Shown here one piece after another: positions 20,544-30,831 of a stretch of 64,000 bases of DNA. A program made the translations under genes and the position numbers. This DNA comes from Rhodanobacter sp. (GTDB lineage: Bacteria; Pseudomonadota; Gammaproteobacteria; Xanthomonadales; Rhodanobacteraceae): the NCBI GenBank assembly GCA_004298045.1, contig SCRM01000011.1, positions 26,046-90,045 on the forward strand, written 5' to 3'. The first letter of the stretch is position 1; each line of letters opens with the position of its first letter. The notes below the pieces were generated by a model, which saw only the letters and a list, made by a program, of their open reading frames with translations, made no database searches and had not been told where the DNA came from.

Positions 20544-20571
20544 TTGACTGGTTTCCGCATGGTGTTATAGT
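20544..20571 (+). promoter_or_regulatory. Promoter of the YtrA-type ABC operon
   Basis: TTGACT (20544-20549), 16-bp spacer, TATAGT (20566-20571), about 44 bp before the first ATG. The -10 lies inside the palindrome at 20561-20584. Confidence 0.7.
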
Positions 20572-20584
20572 TCACTACAACACC
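20561..20584. promoter_or_regulatory. GGTG-N16-CACC palindrome, candidate operator of the GntR/YtrA regulator
   Basis: A 24-bp dyad with GGTGTT/AACACC outer arms and TAGT/ACTA inner arms; only the central pair and one other pair are unmatched. It covers the -10 hexamer, so occupancy would repress. GGTG-N16-CACC is, as I recall, the site described for a YtrA-family repressor in Xanthomonas; the YtrA-type gene is the second gene of this operon. Confidence 0.6.
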
Positions 20585-20614
20585 GGTCAACGAGACCACC
20601 AGAGGAGCACTACC

Positions 20615-20977
20615 ATGAACGCTCGCCACATCTCCAGCCTGAACCCCGCCGCCGATTTTGTCGCCGATATCGTCGTTCCCGCTCGCCGCTGGATCGCTTC
20701 CGGCATCGCCGTGTTGATGACCTCGGCCACTCTGGCCATCGTCGGATTGCCAGTCACTCCAGCCGCACCGACGCTCATCAGCGGCCTGACCGTCACCGAC
20801 TTCGCGCCGCTCGTGGTCACGCCCACCGTCGCCGAACAAAAGGCCGCCGCCGCCCTGGGCAGCCTCTCCGCCAAGGCCTTGCAGGCCACCGACAGCGCGC
20901 GCGCCGCGCAGCTCGGGGCGCAGTTGGCCATGCCCTACTATTCGTTCGACAGCGCCGCCAAGGGCAGCAAGGAATGA
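20615..20977 (+). CDS. Small membrane-anchored protein of unknown function, first gene of the YtrA-type operon
   Basis: 120 aa, start at ATG with AGAGGAG upstream. I do not recognise the family. One hydrophobic segment (about residues 26-47, RWIASGIAVLMTSATLAIVGLPV) is followed by a Thr/Pro/Val-rich region, then an Ala-rich helix (EQKAAAALGSLSAKALQATDSARAAQLGAQ). The topology suggests a single-pass inner-membrane protein with a periplasmic C-terminus. It is the promoter-proximal gene of a five-gene unit with a regulator, ABC ATPase, permease and lipoprotein, and lies 3 bp before the regulator gene. Confidence 0.75.
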   Translation: MNARHISSLNPAADFVADIVVPARRWIASGIAVLMTSATLAIVGLPVTPAAPTLISGLTVTDFAPLVVTPTVAEQKAAAALGSLSAKALQATDSARAAQLGAQLAMPYYSFDSAAKGSKE

Positions 20978-20980
20978 TTC

Positions 20981-21355
20981 ATGACCATCACCTGGAACGA
21001 CCGCATCCCGATCTATCGCCAGCTGCGCGCACGTGTGGTGGCCATGATTCTGGACGGCGCCCTGAACGAGGGTGACCCGCTGCCGTCGGTACGCCAGGTG
21101 GCGGCGGATTTCCAGATCAATCCGCTGACCGTTTCCAAGGCGTACCAGGAGCTGGTCGATGAACAACTGGTCGAAAAACGCAGGGGGCTAGGCATGTTTA
21201 TCGTCGAAGGTGCCCGCGAGACGCTGTTGAAATCCGAGCGCGAGCGCTTCCTGCGCGAAGAGTGGCCGGCGCTGTACGCCCGCCTGCAGCGCCTCGGGCT
21301 GGATCTGCAAACCCTGCTGCGCGAGGCCAAGCGCGAACCGGAGCAACCCGCATGA
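20981..21355 (+). CDS. GntR-family repressor, YtrA subfamily
   Basis: 124 aa. N-terminal winged HTH (IPIYRQLRARVVAMILDGALNEGDPLPSVRQVAADFQINPLTVSKAYQELVDEQLVEKRRGLGMFV-like) followed by a short helical dimerisation tail of about 45 residues. The short C-terminus and linkage to ABC genes define the YtrA subfamily. Known members repress their own operon in response to cell-envelope-active antibiotics. The stop overlaps the ATPase start by 4 bp (ATGA). A matching palindrome covers the operon promoter. Confidence 0.9.
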   Translation: MTITWNDRIPIYRQLRARVVAMILDGALNEGDPLPSVRQVAADFQINPLTVSKAYQELVDEQLVEKRRGLGMFIVEGARETLLKSERERFLREEWPALYARLQRLGLDLQTLLREAKREPEQPA

Positions 21356-22209
21356 CCGCCGTCGTCACCGCTACCCACCTGTCCAAGCGCTACCGCCACA
21401 GCGTTGCGCTGGACGACGTCAGCTTCACCATTGAACCGGGACGCATCGTCGGCCTGATCGGCCCCAACGGTGCCGGCAAGACCACGGCACTCAAGGCGAT
21501 CCTCGGCTTGACCACGTTCGACGGCGAGCTGTCGGTGCTCGGGCTCGACCCGCGGCGCCAGCGCGGCAAGTTGATGGAGCAGGTGTGCTTCATTGCCGAC
21601 GTCGCGGTGCTGCCACGCTGGATCCGCGTGCGCGAAGCGGTCGATTTCGTCGCCCACGTGCACCCACGCTTCGACCGCAAAAAGTGCGAGGCCTTCCTTG
21701 CCCGCACCAAGCTCAAGCCCGAGCAACGCGTCAAACAGATGTCCAAGGGCATGATCGTGCAGCTGCACCTGGCGCTGGTGATGGCGATCGACGCCCGCCT
21801 GCTGGTGCTGGACGAACCCACGCTCGGGCTCGACATCCTCTATCGCAAGCAGTTCTACCAGAACCTGCTGGAGGACTACTTCGACGAGAACAAGACCATC
21901 ATCGTCACCACCCATCAGGTGGAAGAGGTGGAGCACATCCTCACCGACCTGATGTTCATCCGCGACGGCAAGATCGTGCTCGACGCCGACATGGATGCCG
22001 TCGGCGAACGATTTGCCGAGGTGCTGGTCGATGCGCCGCAAGCCGATGCGGCGCGCGCGCTCAAACCGCTCGACGAGCGCACGGTATTTGGCAAGTCGAT
22101 TTTCCTGTTCGACGGCATCGACCACGCGCAGCTCGAAGCGCTCGGCGAAGTGCGCCGGCCTTCAGTCAGCGATCTGTTCGTTGCCACCATGAAAGGAACC
22201 TACGCATGA
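21352..22209 (+). CDS. ABC transporter ATP-binding protein
   Basis: 285 aa. Walker A GLIGPNGAGKTTALKA, Q-loop region, a signature in QMSKGMIVQLHLALVMA (an MSKGM variant rather than LSGGQ), Walker B LLVLDEPTLGLD, and the H-loop TTHQVEEVEH. The C-terminal 80 residues (FAEVLVDAP...) are an accessory domain often found in YtrB/YxlF-like exporters. The variant signature is typical of this YtrA-linked group. Substrate unknown; co-translated with the regulator (ATGA) and the permease (ATGA). Confidence 0.9.
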   Translation: MTAVVTATHLSKRYRHSVALDDVSFTIEPGRIVGLIGPNGAGKTTALKAILGLTTFDGELSVLGLDPRRQRGKLMEQVCFIADVAVLPRWIRVREAVDFVAHVHPRFDRKKCEAFLARTKLKPEQRVKQMSKGMIVQLHLALVMAIDARLLVLDEPTLGLDILYRKQFYQNLLEDYFDENKTIIVTTHQVEEVEHILTDLMFIRDGKIVLDADMDAVGERFAEVLVDAPQADAARALKPLDERTVFGKSIFLFDGIDHAQLEALGEVRRPSVSDLFVATMKGTYA

Positions 22210-23171
22210 AGACCTTCTATTGGCTGGTCAAGCGCGAGTTATGGGAGCACCGCGGCGGGTTCTTCTGGACCCCGGTCATCATCGGCGGCATCTTCCTGCT
22301 GCTGAACCTGATGGGCATCATCACCGGCGAAGTGCTGGGCGGAAGCACCCGCTTCAACATCGCGTTCGGCGGCGAAGGCAACAACATGCGTCTGCTGACC
22401 CGCAACCTGGACCAGCAGTCGATGACTGCTGTCGGCGCGGGGCTGGACATGGCGATGTACTCGCCCACCATCATCATCGGCATGGTGCTGGGCTTCGTGG
22501 TGTTCTTCTATTGCCTCGGCGCACTGTACGACGACCGTCGCGACCGCAGCCTGCTGTTCTGGAAATCGCTGCCGGTCTCCGACACCGCGACGGTGCTGTC
22601 CAAGGTAGTCGCCGCAACCGTGGTCGCCCCGGCCATCGCAGTGGTGGTGGGCACCCTCACCGGCATCGCGATGCTGCTGATGTTCGCCCTCGCGCTGTCG
22701 TTCCATGGCGTCAGCGTCTGGCACCTGCTGACCCTGTCGCATCCGCTGCAGGTGATCGCCAACCTGATCGGTTCGATCCCGCTGTACCTGCTATGGGCGC
22801 TGCCGTCGATCGGCTGGCTGATGCTGTGCTCGGCGTGGGCCCGCAGCAAGCCGTTCCTGTGGGCCGTGGCGCTGCCGGTGGCGGTCGGCATCGTGCTCGG
22901 CTGGTTCAACCTGCTCGGCACCATCACCCTGCAGAACAGCTGGTATTGGCGCGAGGTGCTGCTCCGCATCCTGTTCAGCGTGTTCCCCGGCGGCTGGTAC
23001 GCCAAAATCCCGCACGTCGGCGGCAACAACCCCGCCGAGCTGTTGTCCAGCGTGGGCGTAATGCATTCCTACGCAGTCCTGGGCTCGGTGAACCTCTGGG
23101 TCGGCGTCGCCACCGCCATCGCCATGCTTGCCGGCGCCATCTGGTTCCGCCGCTGGCGCGACGACACCTGA
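22206..23171 (+). CDS. ABC transporter permease of the YtrA-type operon
   Basis: 321 aa. Starts with a cytoplasmic MKTFYWLVKRELWEHRGGFFWTPVI, then six or seven hydrophobic segments with a hydrophilic extracytoplasmic loop after the first (residues about 42-80) and the segment YDDRRDRSLLFWKSLPVSD characteristic of ABC-2-type permeases of this group. Partner of the ATPase encoded upstream. The substrate is not known; related systems act in envelope stress. Confidence 0.88.
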   Translation: MKTFYWLVKRELWEHRGGFFWTPVIIGGIFLLLNLMGIITGEVLGGSTRFNIAFGGEGNNMRLLTRNLDQQSMTAVGAGLDMAMYSPTIIIGMVLGFVVFFYCLGALYDDRRDRSLLFWKSLPVSDTATVLSKVVAATVVAPAIAVVVGTLTGIAMLLMFALALSFHGVSVWHLLTLSHPLQVIANLIGSIPLYLLWALPSIGWLMLCSAWARSKPFLWAVALPVAVGIVLGWFNLLGTITLQNSWYWREVLLRILFSVFPGGWYAKIPHVGGNNPAELLSSVGVMHSYAVLGSVNLWVGVATAIAMLAGAIWFRRWRDDT

Positions 23172-23207
23172 CATCCGACCACCGCTTGCGATCGGGGAGA
23201 ACCGACC

Positions 23208-23885
23208 ATGAAAACCAATGCCCTCACGAGCCACCTGTTTGCCTTCGCCCTGCTGCTGCCGCTGGCCGCCTGCAGCCAGTCCGAACCGGCCGACCCCGGC
23301 ACGACATCGGGAAGTTCCGCCGCTGCGCCGGAACCCTACCTGGCCCAGAAGATCCACGAAGGCATGAACAAGGCCCGGCAAGAGTTGGCCACCCGGGACA
23401 TCGACATCAACAACGTGCATGTCGGCCATGATGACGACCGCCGCGACAAGCTGCCCAAGGCGGTCATCACCCCGCAGGGCGATCTGCTGATCGCCGGCAG
23501 GAAAGTGGATGCCACGCCGGCGCAGCGCGCCCTGCTGCTGGACTACCGCCAGCAGATCATCGGCATCGCCGAAGCCGGCATGGACATCGGCGAACGCGGT
23601 GCCAGTCTCGGCATGGGTGCCGCGAAGCAGGCGATCGTCGGTGCGCTCTCCGGCAAGGACGACAAGCAGATCGAGGCCGCCATCCACCCGCAGGCCGAAC
23701 AGATCAAGGCCGCCGCCATGGCATTGTGCAAGCGGCTGCCGCGGCTGCGGGCTTCGCAGCAGCAACTTGCCACCGACCTGCCTGCCTTCAGGCCCTACGC
23801 CACCATGACGCAGAAGGATGTCGACGATTGCGGCAAGGACGTCGACAAGGACGGCAAGAAGGGGTTTGCGGTGTTCTCCGACTGA
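23208..23885 (+). CDS. Putative lipoprotein, DUF2884 (YggN-like)
   Basis: 225 aa. Signal peptide with a lipobox (LLPLAAC, Cys about residue 22), then a low-complexity linker and a domain with KIHEGMNKARQELATRDIDIN, GDLLIAGRKVDATPAQRALLLDYRQQI and a C-terminal Ala-rich helix. This is the DUF2884/YggN pattern. Function unknown. It is 36 bp after the permease with its own GGGGAGA ribosome site, so it is likely the last gene of the operon and outer-membrane or periplasmic partner of the transporter. Confidence 0.8.
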   Translation: MKTNALTSHLFAFALLLPLAACSQSEPADPGTTSGSSAAAPEPYLAQKIHEGMNKARQELATRDIDINNVHVGHDDDRRDKLPKAVITPQGDLLIAGRKVDATPAQRALLLDYRQQIIGIAEAGMDIGERGASLGMGAAKQAIVGALSGKDDKQIEAAIHPQAEQIKAAAMALCKRLPRLRASQQQLATDLPAFRPYATMTQKDVDDCGKDVDKDGKKGFAVFSD

Positions 23886-23905
23886 GCCGCCCCTCTCGGC
23901 AAACG

Positions 23906-23933
23906 AAACAGCCCGCCATTGGCGGGCTGTTTC
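23906..23933. terminator. Bidirectional terminator between the yggN-like gene and fumC
   Basis: AAACAGCCCGCC and its complement around a 3-nt loop, with T-runs on both strands; 20 bp from each stop codon. Confidence 0.85.
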
Positions 23934-23954
23934 TTGTTGCGGCCACGCAGCGCA

Positions 23955-25337
23955 TCACTTGCCGTGGATGCCGCCCTTGGTCAGCGCCAGCGGATCGAGC
24001 AGCTTGGACAACTCGGCCTTCGACAGGCCGGTGGTTTCCAGCGCCACGTCCATGATCGGGCGGTGTTCCTTGTACGCCTTCTTTGCCGTGGCCGCGCCCT
24101 TCTCGTAGCCGATCACCGGGTTCAGCGCAGTGACCAGGATCGGGTTCATTGCCAGCGCCTGGTTCACGCGTTCCTTGTTCACCGTGAAGCCGGCAATCGA
24201 TTTGTCGGCCAGGAGGCGCGAAACGTTGGCGAGGATGCGGATGGATTCGAGCAGGTTGTGCGCGATCAGCGGCAGCATCACGTTGAGCTGGAAGTTGCCG
24301 GCCTGACCAGCCACCGTGATCGCGGTGTCGTTGCCGATCACCTGCGCGGCCACCATGGTCACCGCTTCGGGAATCACCGGGTTGACCTTGCCCGGCATGA
24401 TGGACGAACCGGGCTGCAGCGCCGGCAGCGCGATCTCGCCGAGGCCGGCGAGCGGGCCGGAGTTCATCCAGCGCAGGTCGTTGGCGATCTTCATCATTGC
24501 CACCGCGAGCGTCTTCAGCGCGCCGGAAAGCTCCACCGCATCGTCCTGTGCAGCCATGCCCTCGAACGGCACCGCCATCGCCTCGAAACGCACGCCGGTC
24601 AGCTTCTTGAGCTGCGCCGCCACCGCCGCACCGAACTTGGGATCGGCGTTGATGCCGGTGCCGACCGCGGTGCCACCCTGCGGCAGGCGCCGCAGGCGCA
24701 CCAGCGCATCCTCGATGCGCGCGCTGGCCGAGCCGATCTGCGCCGACCAGCCGGAAAGCTCCTGGCCGAAGGTGATCGGCATCGCGTCCATCAGGTGCGT
24801 GCGACCGGTCTTCGCGGTGTTACGCAACTGGTGTGCGCGGCGGTCGATCGCCTTTTTCAATTGCTTCAGCGCCGGCAGCAACTGCTCGTGCGCGCTGAGC
24901 GCGGCACTGACGCGGATGGTGGTGGGGATCACGTCGTTCGAGCTTTGCCCGTAGTTGACGTGGTCGTTCGGGTGCACCTTGGTGCCCGCGGCCGCGGCAA
25001 GGTGCGCAATCACCTCGTTTGCGTTCATGTTGGTGCTGGTGCCCGAGCCGGTCTGGTAGATGTCGATCGGGAACTGCGCGTCGTATTCGCCACTGGCCAC
25101 CGCCAGCGCGGCCTTGCGGATCGCCGCCACCTGGCCCTTCTTCAGGTGGCCGAGCGTCAGGTTCGCTTCGGCGGCGGCGACCTTGACCAGGCCGAGCGCG
25201 CGGATGAATTCGCGCGGCAGGTGCTGGCCGGAGATCGGAAAGTTGTCGATTGCGCGCTGGGTCTGCGCGCCATACAAGGCATCGGCAGGTACCTGCAGCT
25301 CGCCCATGCTGTCGTGTTCAATGCGGAAACCGCTCAT
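23955..25337 (-). CDS. fumC: Fumarate hydratase class II
   Basis: 460 aa. Fumarase/aspartase fold with the active-site segments QTGSGTSTNMNANEVIA, HPNDHVNYGQSSND, TGRTHLMDAMPI and the superfamily signature GSSIMPGKVNPV. Known reaction: fumarate to malate in the TCA cycle, iron-independent. It is divergent from purB (a superfamily relative) across a 107-bp gap. Confidence 0.96.
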   Translation of the reverse strand: MSGFRIEHDSMGELQVPADALYGAQTQRAIDNFPISGQHLPREFIRALGLVKVAAAEANLTLGHLKKGQVAAIRKAALAVASGEYDAQFPIDIYQTGSGTSTNMNANEVIAHLAAAAGTKVHPNDHVNYGQSSNDVIPTTIRVSAALSAHEQLLPALKQLKKAIDRRAHQLRNTAKTGRTHLMDAMPITFGQELSGWSAQIGSASARIEDALVRLRRLPQGGTAVGTGINADPKFGAAVAAQLKKLTGVRFEAMAVPFEGMAAQDDAVELSGALKTLAVAMMKIANDLRWMNSGPLAGLGEIALPALQPGSSIMPGKVNPVIPEAVTMVAAQVIGNDTAITVAGQAGNFQLNVMLPLIAHNLLESIRILANVSRLLADKSIAGFTVNKERVNQALAMNPILVTALNPVIGYEKGAATAKKAYKEHRPIMDVALETTGLSKAELSKLLDPLALTKGGIHGK

Positions 25338-25357
25338 GCTCCAAACCCTTGCTCTGA

Positions 25358-26812
<1,455 letters not shown>

Positions 26813-26836
26813 ACGCGCGAGCTCGACCGCGGCCCT

Positions 26837-27778
26837 TCACTCGATCTCGTCCGAGCCTTCGTTCACGCCTTCAAACAGGAAGGTGGAGAGATAACGCTCG
26901 CCGGTATCCGGCAGCATCGCGAGGATCGCGCCGCCCGCCGGTGCGGTTTGCGCCACCTGCAACGCCGCCGCCAGCGTGCCGCCGGAGGACAGCCCGGTGA
27001 AAATGCCTTCCCGCTGCGCCAACGCGCGCGAGGTGTCGCGCGCCAGCACGTCGTCGACGGTGACGATGCGGTCGACGACCTTGCTGTTCAGCACCTGCGG
27101 CAGGAAATCCGGCGTCCAGCCCTGGATCTTGTGCGACGCCCACGGCTTGCCGCCCAGCAGCGAGGCCCCGGCCGGCTCGGCGCCGATCACCGTGGTTTCC
27201 GGGCGCGCCACCTTGAGCACCTCGCCCACGCCAGTCAGCGTACCGCCCGTGCCCCAGCCGCTGACGAAGTAATCCAATCGGCGACCGGCGAAATCGCCGA
27301 GGATTTCCGCCGCCGTCGTCTGCCGGTGATACGCCGGGTTCGCCGGATTCTCGAACTGGCTGGCGAGAAACCAGCCGTGCTTGCGCGCCAGCTCGCGCGC
27401 CTTCTCCACCATGCCGGTGCCGCGGATTGCCGCCGGCGTCAACACCACCCGGCCGCCATAGGCGCGGATCAGCTTGCGCCGTTCCACCGAAAACGTTTCG
27501 GTCATCACCGCCACGAACGGATAGCCACGCGCCGCGCACACGGCGGCGAGCGCCACCCCGGTGTTGCCGGAAGTGGCTTCCACCACGGTCTGACCGGGCT
27601 GAAGTGCCCCGCGCTGCTCGGCGTCGAGAATGATCGCCAGCGCCAGGCGATCCTTGACCGAACCGGCGGGATTGAAGGCTTCCACCTTCACGTAGAGTTC
27701 GACGTGCTTCGGCGCCAGCCGATGCAGGCGAATGATCGGCGTGCGGCCGATGGTGTCGAGAATGCTGTCGTAGATCAT
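26837..27778 (-). CDS. cysK: Cysteine synthase (O-acetylserine sulfhydrylase)
   Basis: 313 aa from ATG at 27778. N-terminal ILDTIGRTPIIRLHRL, PLP-Lys in NPAGSVKDRLAL, the Asn loop VEATSGNTGVALAAVCAARGY, and the phosphate loop GWGTGGTLTGVG. Known reaction: O-acetylserine + sulfide to cysteine. CysK versus CysM cannot be settled from the motifs alone. It follows cysG on the same strand (64-bp gap), grouping siroheme supply for sulfite reductase with the final cysteine step. Confidence 0.92.
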   Translation of the reverse strand: MIYDSILDTIGRTPIIRLHRLAPKHVELYVKVEAFNPAGSVKDRLALAIILDAEQRGALQPGQTVVEATSGNTGVALAAVCAARGYPFVAVMTETFSVERRKLIRAYGGRVVLTPAAIRGTGMVEKARELARKHGWFLASQFENPANPAYHRQTTAAEILGDFAGRRLDYFVSGWGTGGTLTGVGEVLKVARPETTVIGAEPAGASLLGGKPWASHKIQGWTPDFLPQVLNSKVVDRIVTVDDVLARDTSRALAQREGIFTGLSSGGTLAAALQVAQTAPAGGAILAMLPDTGERYLSTFLFEGVNEGSDEIE

Positions 27779-27842
27779 GGTCGGTCCTGGGTGACGTGGC
27801 GGAAATGTCGCGGGGATCGGAGATGACACGGGTAAAACGGCA

Positions 27843-29300
27843 TCAAGCCGGACAATGGGCAAGCTCGTGGCCGGTCTGCAGGCGGCGCGCCGGCGGCACC
27901 GTGGCGGATTCGGCCAGAGGTGCGGCGCCAAACCACGCCAACTCGGTAGCCAGCCCGGCCACCGTACCAAGTATCAGCAGGGCCGGTGAATGCACTGCAT
28001 GCGCCACGGCGCGCTCCGGCAGGTTGTCCAGCGTGCCGACGACCACGCGCTGGTCGGCCCGGGCACCGTTTTCAATCAACGCAAACGGTGTATCGGGCCG
28101 CCGCCCGCCGGCGAGCAGATGCGCGCGCAACGCGGGCAAGCCGGATACGCCCATGTACACCGCCAGCGTCTGCCGCTCCTGCGCCAACGCGCGCCAATCG
28201 AGCGTGTCCAGCGAATCGCGGCAATGTGCCGTCACGAAACGCACCGACTGCGCGTGGTCGCGATGGGTCAGTGGCACACCGGCGTGCGCGGCGCACGCCA
28301 GGGCGGCGGTCACCCCCGGTACCACCTCATAAGGAATGCCGTGCGCACGCAAAAACTGCAGTTCCTCGCCGCCACGGCCAAACACGAACGGGTCGCCGCC
28401 CTTGAGCCGCACCACCCGCCTCCCGGCGCGTGCATGCCTGAGCAGCAGCGCGTGGATGTCGTCCTGGCTGACCGAGCGGCCGCCTGCACGTTTGCCGACC
28501 TCAATGCGTTCGGCGTCGCGCCGCGCGAGATCCAGCACCTCGGGCGTAACCAAGTGGTCGTGCAGGATCACGTCGGCCTCGTTCAGCGCACGCAAGGCGC
28601 GCAGCGTCAGCAGGCCGGGATCACCCGGCCCCGCGCCGACCAGCACCACCAAGCCCGCATATGCGGGAGTAGCACCTTGCAGTGCCTGCGCCACCGCGGC
28701 TTGCACCTGCTCAAACCGTCCGCTGCGCACCAGCTGCGCGACCGGGCCACGGAACAGCCACTCATAGAAGTGTCGGCGCACGGCAAGATCGGGGTACCTG
28801 CGGCGGATGCGCTTGCGCCATTGCGTTGCCAGCGTCGCGAGTGCACCGAGCGAATGATCCAGCAGCGACTCCAGCCGCTCACGCACCAGCCGCGCCAGCA
28901 TCGGCGCGCTACCGCCACTGGAGATCGCGATCACCAACGGTGAGCGATCGACCACCGCCGGCACCTGAAAGCTCGACAGCGCAGCATCATCCACCACGTT
29001 CACGAACAGCCGCCGCAACGCCGCCAGATCCGCCACCCGCGCGTTCAACGCGCGGTCGGCAGTGGCGGCGATCACCAGCCACGCATGATCCAGCCAGTCG
29101 GGCGCGAACGCTGCCGCGCGATGGGCGATGCGGCCGCGCCGGGCCAGCCGCGCCAGCTCAGGGGTAAGCTCGGGTGCGCCCACCGTCACCTGCGCCCCGA
29201 CCGCCAGCAGCGCCAGCGCCTTGCGTTCGGCCACCGCGCCGCCGCCAATCACCAGTACGGCGCGGTGGGACAGGTCGGCAAACAGCGGGTAGAGCTTCAT
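27843..29300 (-). CDS. cysG: Siroheme synthase, trifunctional
   Basis: 485 aa. The N-terminal half is the precorrin-2 dehydrogenase/ferrochelatase ([64 protein letters not shown]). The C-terminal half is uroporphyrinogen-III methyltransferase ([46 protein letters not shown]). Known product: siroheme, the cofactor of sulfite and nitrite reductases. The C-terminal tail carries about 25 extra low-complexity residues. It is divergent from cysB. Confidence 0.95.
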   Translation of the reverse strand: MKLYPLFADLSHRAVLVIGGGAVAERKALALLAVGAQVTVGAPELTPELARLARRGRIAHRAAAFAPDWLDHAWLVIAATADRALNARVADLAALRRLFVNVVDDAALSSFQVPAVVDRSPLVIAISSGGSAPMLARLVRERLESLLDHSLGALATLATQWRKRIRRRYPDLAVRRHFYEWLFRGPVAQLVRSGRFEQVQAAVAQALQGATPAYAGLVVLVGAGPGDPGLLTLRALRALNEADVILHDHLVTPEVLDLARRDAERIEVGKRAGGRSVSQDDIHALLLRHARAGRRVVRLKGGDPFVFGRGGEELQFLRAHGIPYEVVPGVTAALACAAHAGVPLTHRDHAQSVRFVTAHCRDSLDTLDWRALAQERQTLAVYMGVSGLPALRAHLLAGGRRPDTPFALIENGARADQRVVVGTLDNLPERAVAHAVHSPALLILGTVAGLATELAWFGAAPLAESATVPPARRLQTGHELAHCPA

Positions 29301-29610
29301 GGCAGGCTTCGCGCAACAGAATGATCACACGCTACGGGCAAGGTTCCCGCCGCCGGAAATGACTTTGCGCACGGTGATATGCCGCGCTGGCATGTCGGCC
29401 AGGCGCGCACAATTGAACAGATTTCGAACGTCTATACGTCTAGACGTCCGAACAAAATGGCATATACACTTTGCCGCATGGTCTCCGTCAGCCACCCGCC
29501 ACGCCTTGCCACTGGACGCACCGCGCCACGCCGGATGATGCGATGTATCGGTTTGTGTTCATCGCCTGGTACTTCCCGCCTTCCCCGCCGCTCGCATCCC
29601 ACGGACTGAC
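29301..29610. other. 310-bp intergenic region between cysG and cysB
   Basis: No plausible gene. It holds the cysG and cysB promoters, and the three ACGTC octamers at 29426-29449. A TATACA (29463-29468) could be a -10 for cysB, and on the minus strand TATAGA could be a -10 toward cysG; neither has a convincing -35. Confidence 0.6.
29426..29449. promoter_or_regulatory. Three tandem met-box-like octamers
   Basis: Three contiguous 8-bp units each with core ACGTC (pattern NNACGTCY): 29426-29433, 29434-29441, 29442-29449. The MetJ consensus is AGACGTCT in tandem; matches are 6, 6 and 7 of 8. They lie in the cysG-cysB intergenic region next to candidate -10 elements in both directions. Confidence 0.45.
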
Positions 29611-30657
29611 ATGACTCTCACCCAATTGCGTTACCTGGTCGCCATTGCCGATTGCCGGCTGAACATCACCGCCGCCGCAGAGCACGTGCACGCCACCCAG
29701 CCCGGCGTGAGCAAACAGCTCAAGCAGCTGGAAGAGGAACTGGGCCTGCAATTGTTCGTGCGCAAGGGCAAAAGCCTGGATGCGATGACCGAGGCCGGCG
29801 CGCGGGTGATCGAACGCGCGCGCATCATCCTCGCCGAAGCGCTGAACATCCGCGCGATTGCCGCCAATCTGCGCAAGGAAACCCAGGGCGAGCTGCGCAT
29901 CGCCACCACCCATACCCAGGCGCGCTTTGCCTTGCCCCCCTCGATTGCCGCGCTCAACCGGCACTACCCCGAAGTCAGCGTGCACCTGCAGCCGTGCGGC
30001 GACGCCGAAGTGCTGCCGCTGCTGGACAGCGGACGAGTCGACCTCGCCGTCATCAGTACCTCCGGCGGCGCCCCGAGCGGCGGCATCGCCTTGCCGGCAT
30101 ACCGTTGGAGCCGCGTGGTGCTGGTGCCGCAGGGGCACCCGTTGGCAACGCTCGGGCGCACCCCGACCCTGGCCGAGCTGGCCGCGCAGCCGCTGGTCAG
30201 CTACGACTCCTCGAAACGCCCGGAATCCTCGCTGCGGCGCGCGTTTGCCGCCGCCGGACTGACCCCGCAAATCGCGGTGACGGCAGCCGATGCCGACCTC
30301 ATCAAGACCTACGTGCGCGCTGGTCTCGGGGTGGGCGTGCTGGCGGAAATGGCTTTGCAGCCAGAGGCCGACACCGATCTCGCCGTGGTGCGCGCGGATG
30401 CACTGCTGCCGCTGTGCACGACCTGGATCGTGCTGCGCCGGGACAGCGTGCTGCGCGATTACATGCTGGAGTGGATCGTGCAATTTGCGCCGCACCTCGA
30501 CCGCAACGACGTGCGCCGCCTGTTGACCCTGGGCATCGTGCCGGAGACGCCGCCAAGCGTGCCCGATTGGCGCCACCGCCAGCTCGCCGAAGCGACCGCG
30601 CAAGTCGCCGCGCACCGACGCACCAGCGGCGCCCACGGCAACCGCGCACACGCCTGA
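29611..30657 (+). CDS. cysB: LysR-type cysteine regulon activator CysB
   Basis: 348 aa. HTH with the CysB wording TLTQLRYLVAIADCRLNITAAAEHVHATQPGVSKQLKQLEEELG, and the effector pocket IATTHTQARFALPP, whose Thr-Thr-x-Thr-Gln residues contact the ligand in CysB/Cbl. The C-terminus has an extra Arg/His/Ala-rich tail of about 30 residues. Known role: activates sulfate assimilation in response to N-acetylserine. Its divergence from cysG-cysK suggests direct control of those genes. Confidence 0.92.
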   Translation: MTLTQLRYLVAIADCRLNITAAAEHVHATQPGVSKQLKQLEEELGLQLFVRKGKSLDAMTEAGARVIERARIILAEALNIRAIAANLRKETQGELRIATTHTQARFALPPSIAALNRHYPEVSVHLQPCGDAEVLPLLDSGRVDLAVISTSGGAPSGGIALPAYRWSRVVLVPQGHPLATLGRTPTLAELAAQPLVSYDSSKRPESSLRRAFAAAGLTPQIAVTAADADLIKTYVRAGLGVGVLAEMALQPEADTDLAVVRADALLPLCTTWIVLRRDSVLRDYMLEWIVQFAPHLDRNDVRRLLTLGIVPETPPSVPDWRHRQLAEATAQVAAHRRTSGAHGNRAHA

Positions 30658-30683
30658 AGCACGACACTTCGCTCCCCGCCAAC

Positions 30684-30712
30684 GCGCACCGGTACGCCGG
30701 TGCGCATTTCTT
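30684..30712 (+). terminator. Terminator-like stem after cysB
   Basis: 9-bp GCGCACCGG stem with its complement, TACG loop, followed by ATTTCTT; 26 bp after the cysB stop. Confidence 0.65.
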
Positions 30713-30831
30713 CGCACGCAAGCATTGCGGCATGATGACGCGCTTGCCGCCCATGTCGATATACAGGCGGCTTATTTCCCGCCCGCATGCGCTCGTGCTG
30801 ACATGCCTGCGCCCCATGTCGGCGAGTCGCG

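Noticed and set aside
29299..29609. Small plus-strand frames in the cysG-cysB gap
   Set aside because: They have no ribosome site, biased composition and no similarity, and overlap the regulatory octamers.
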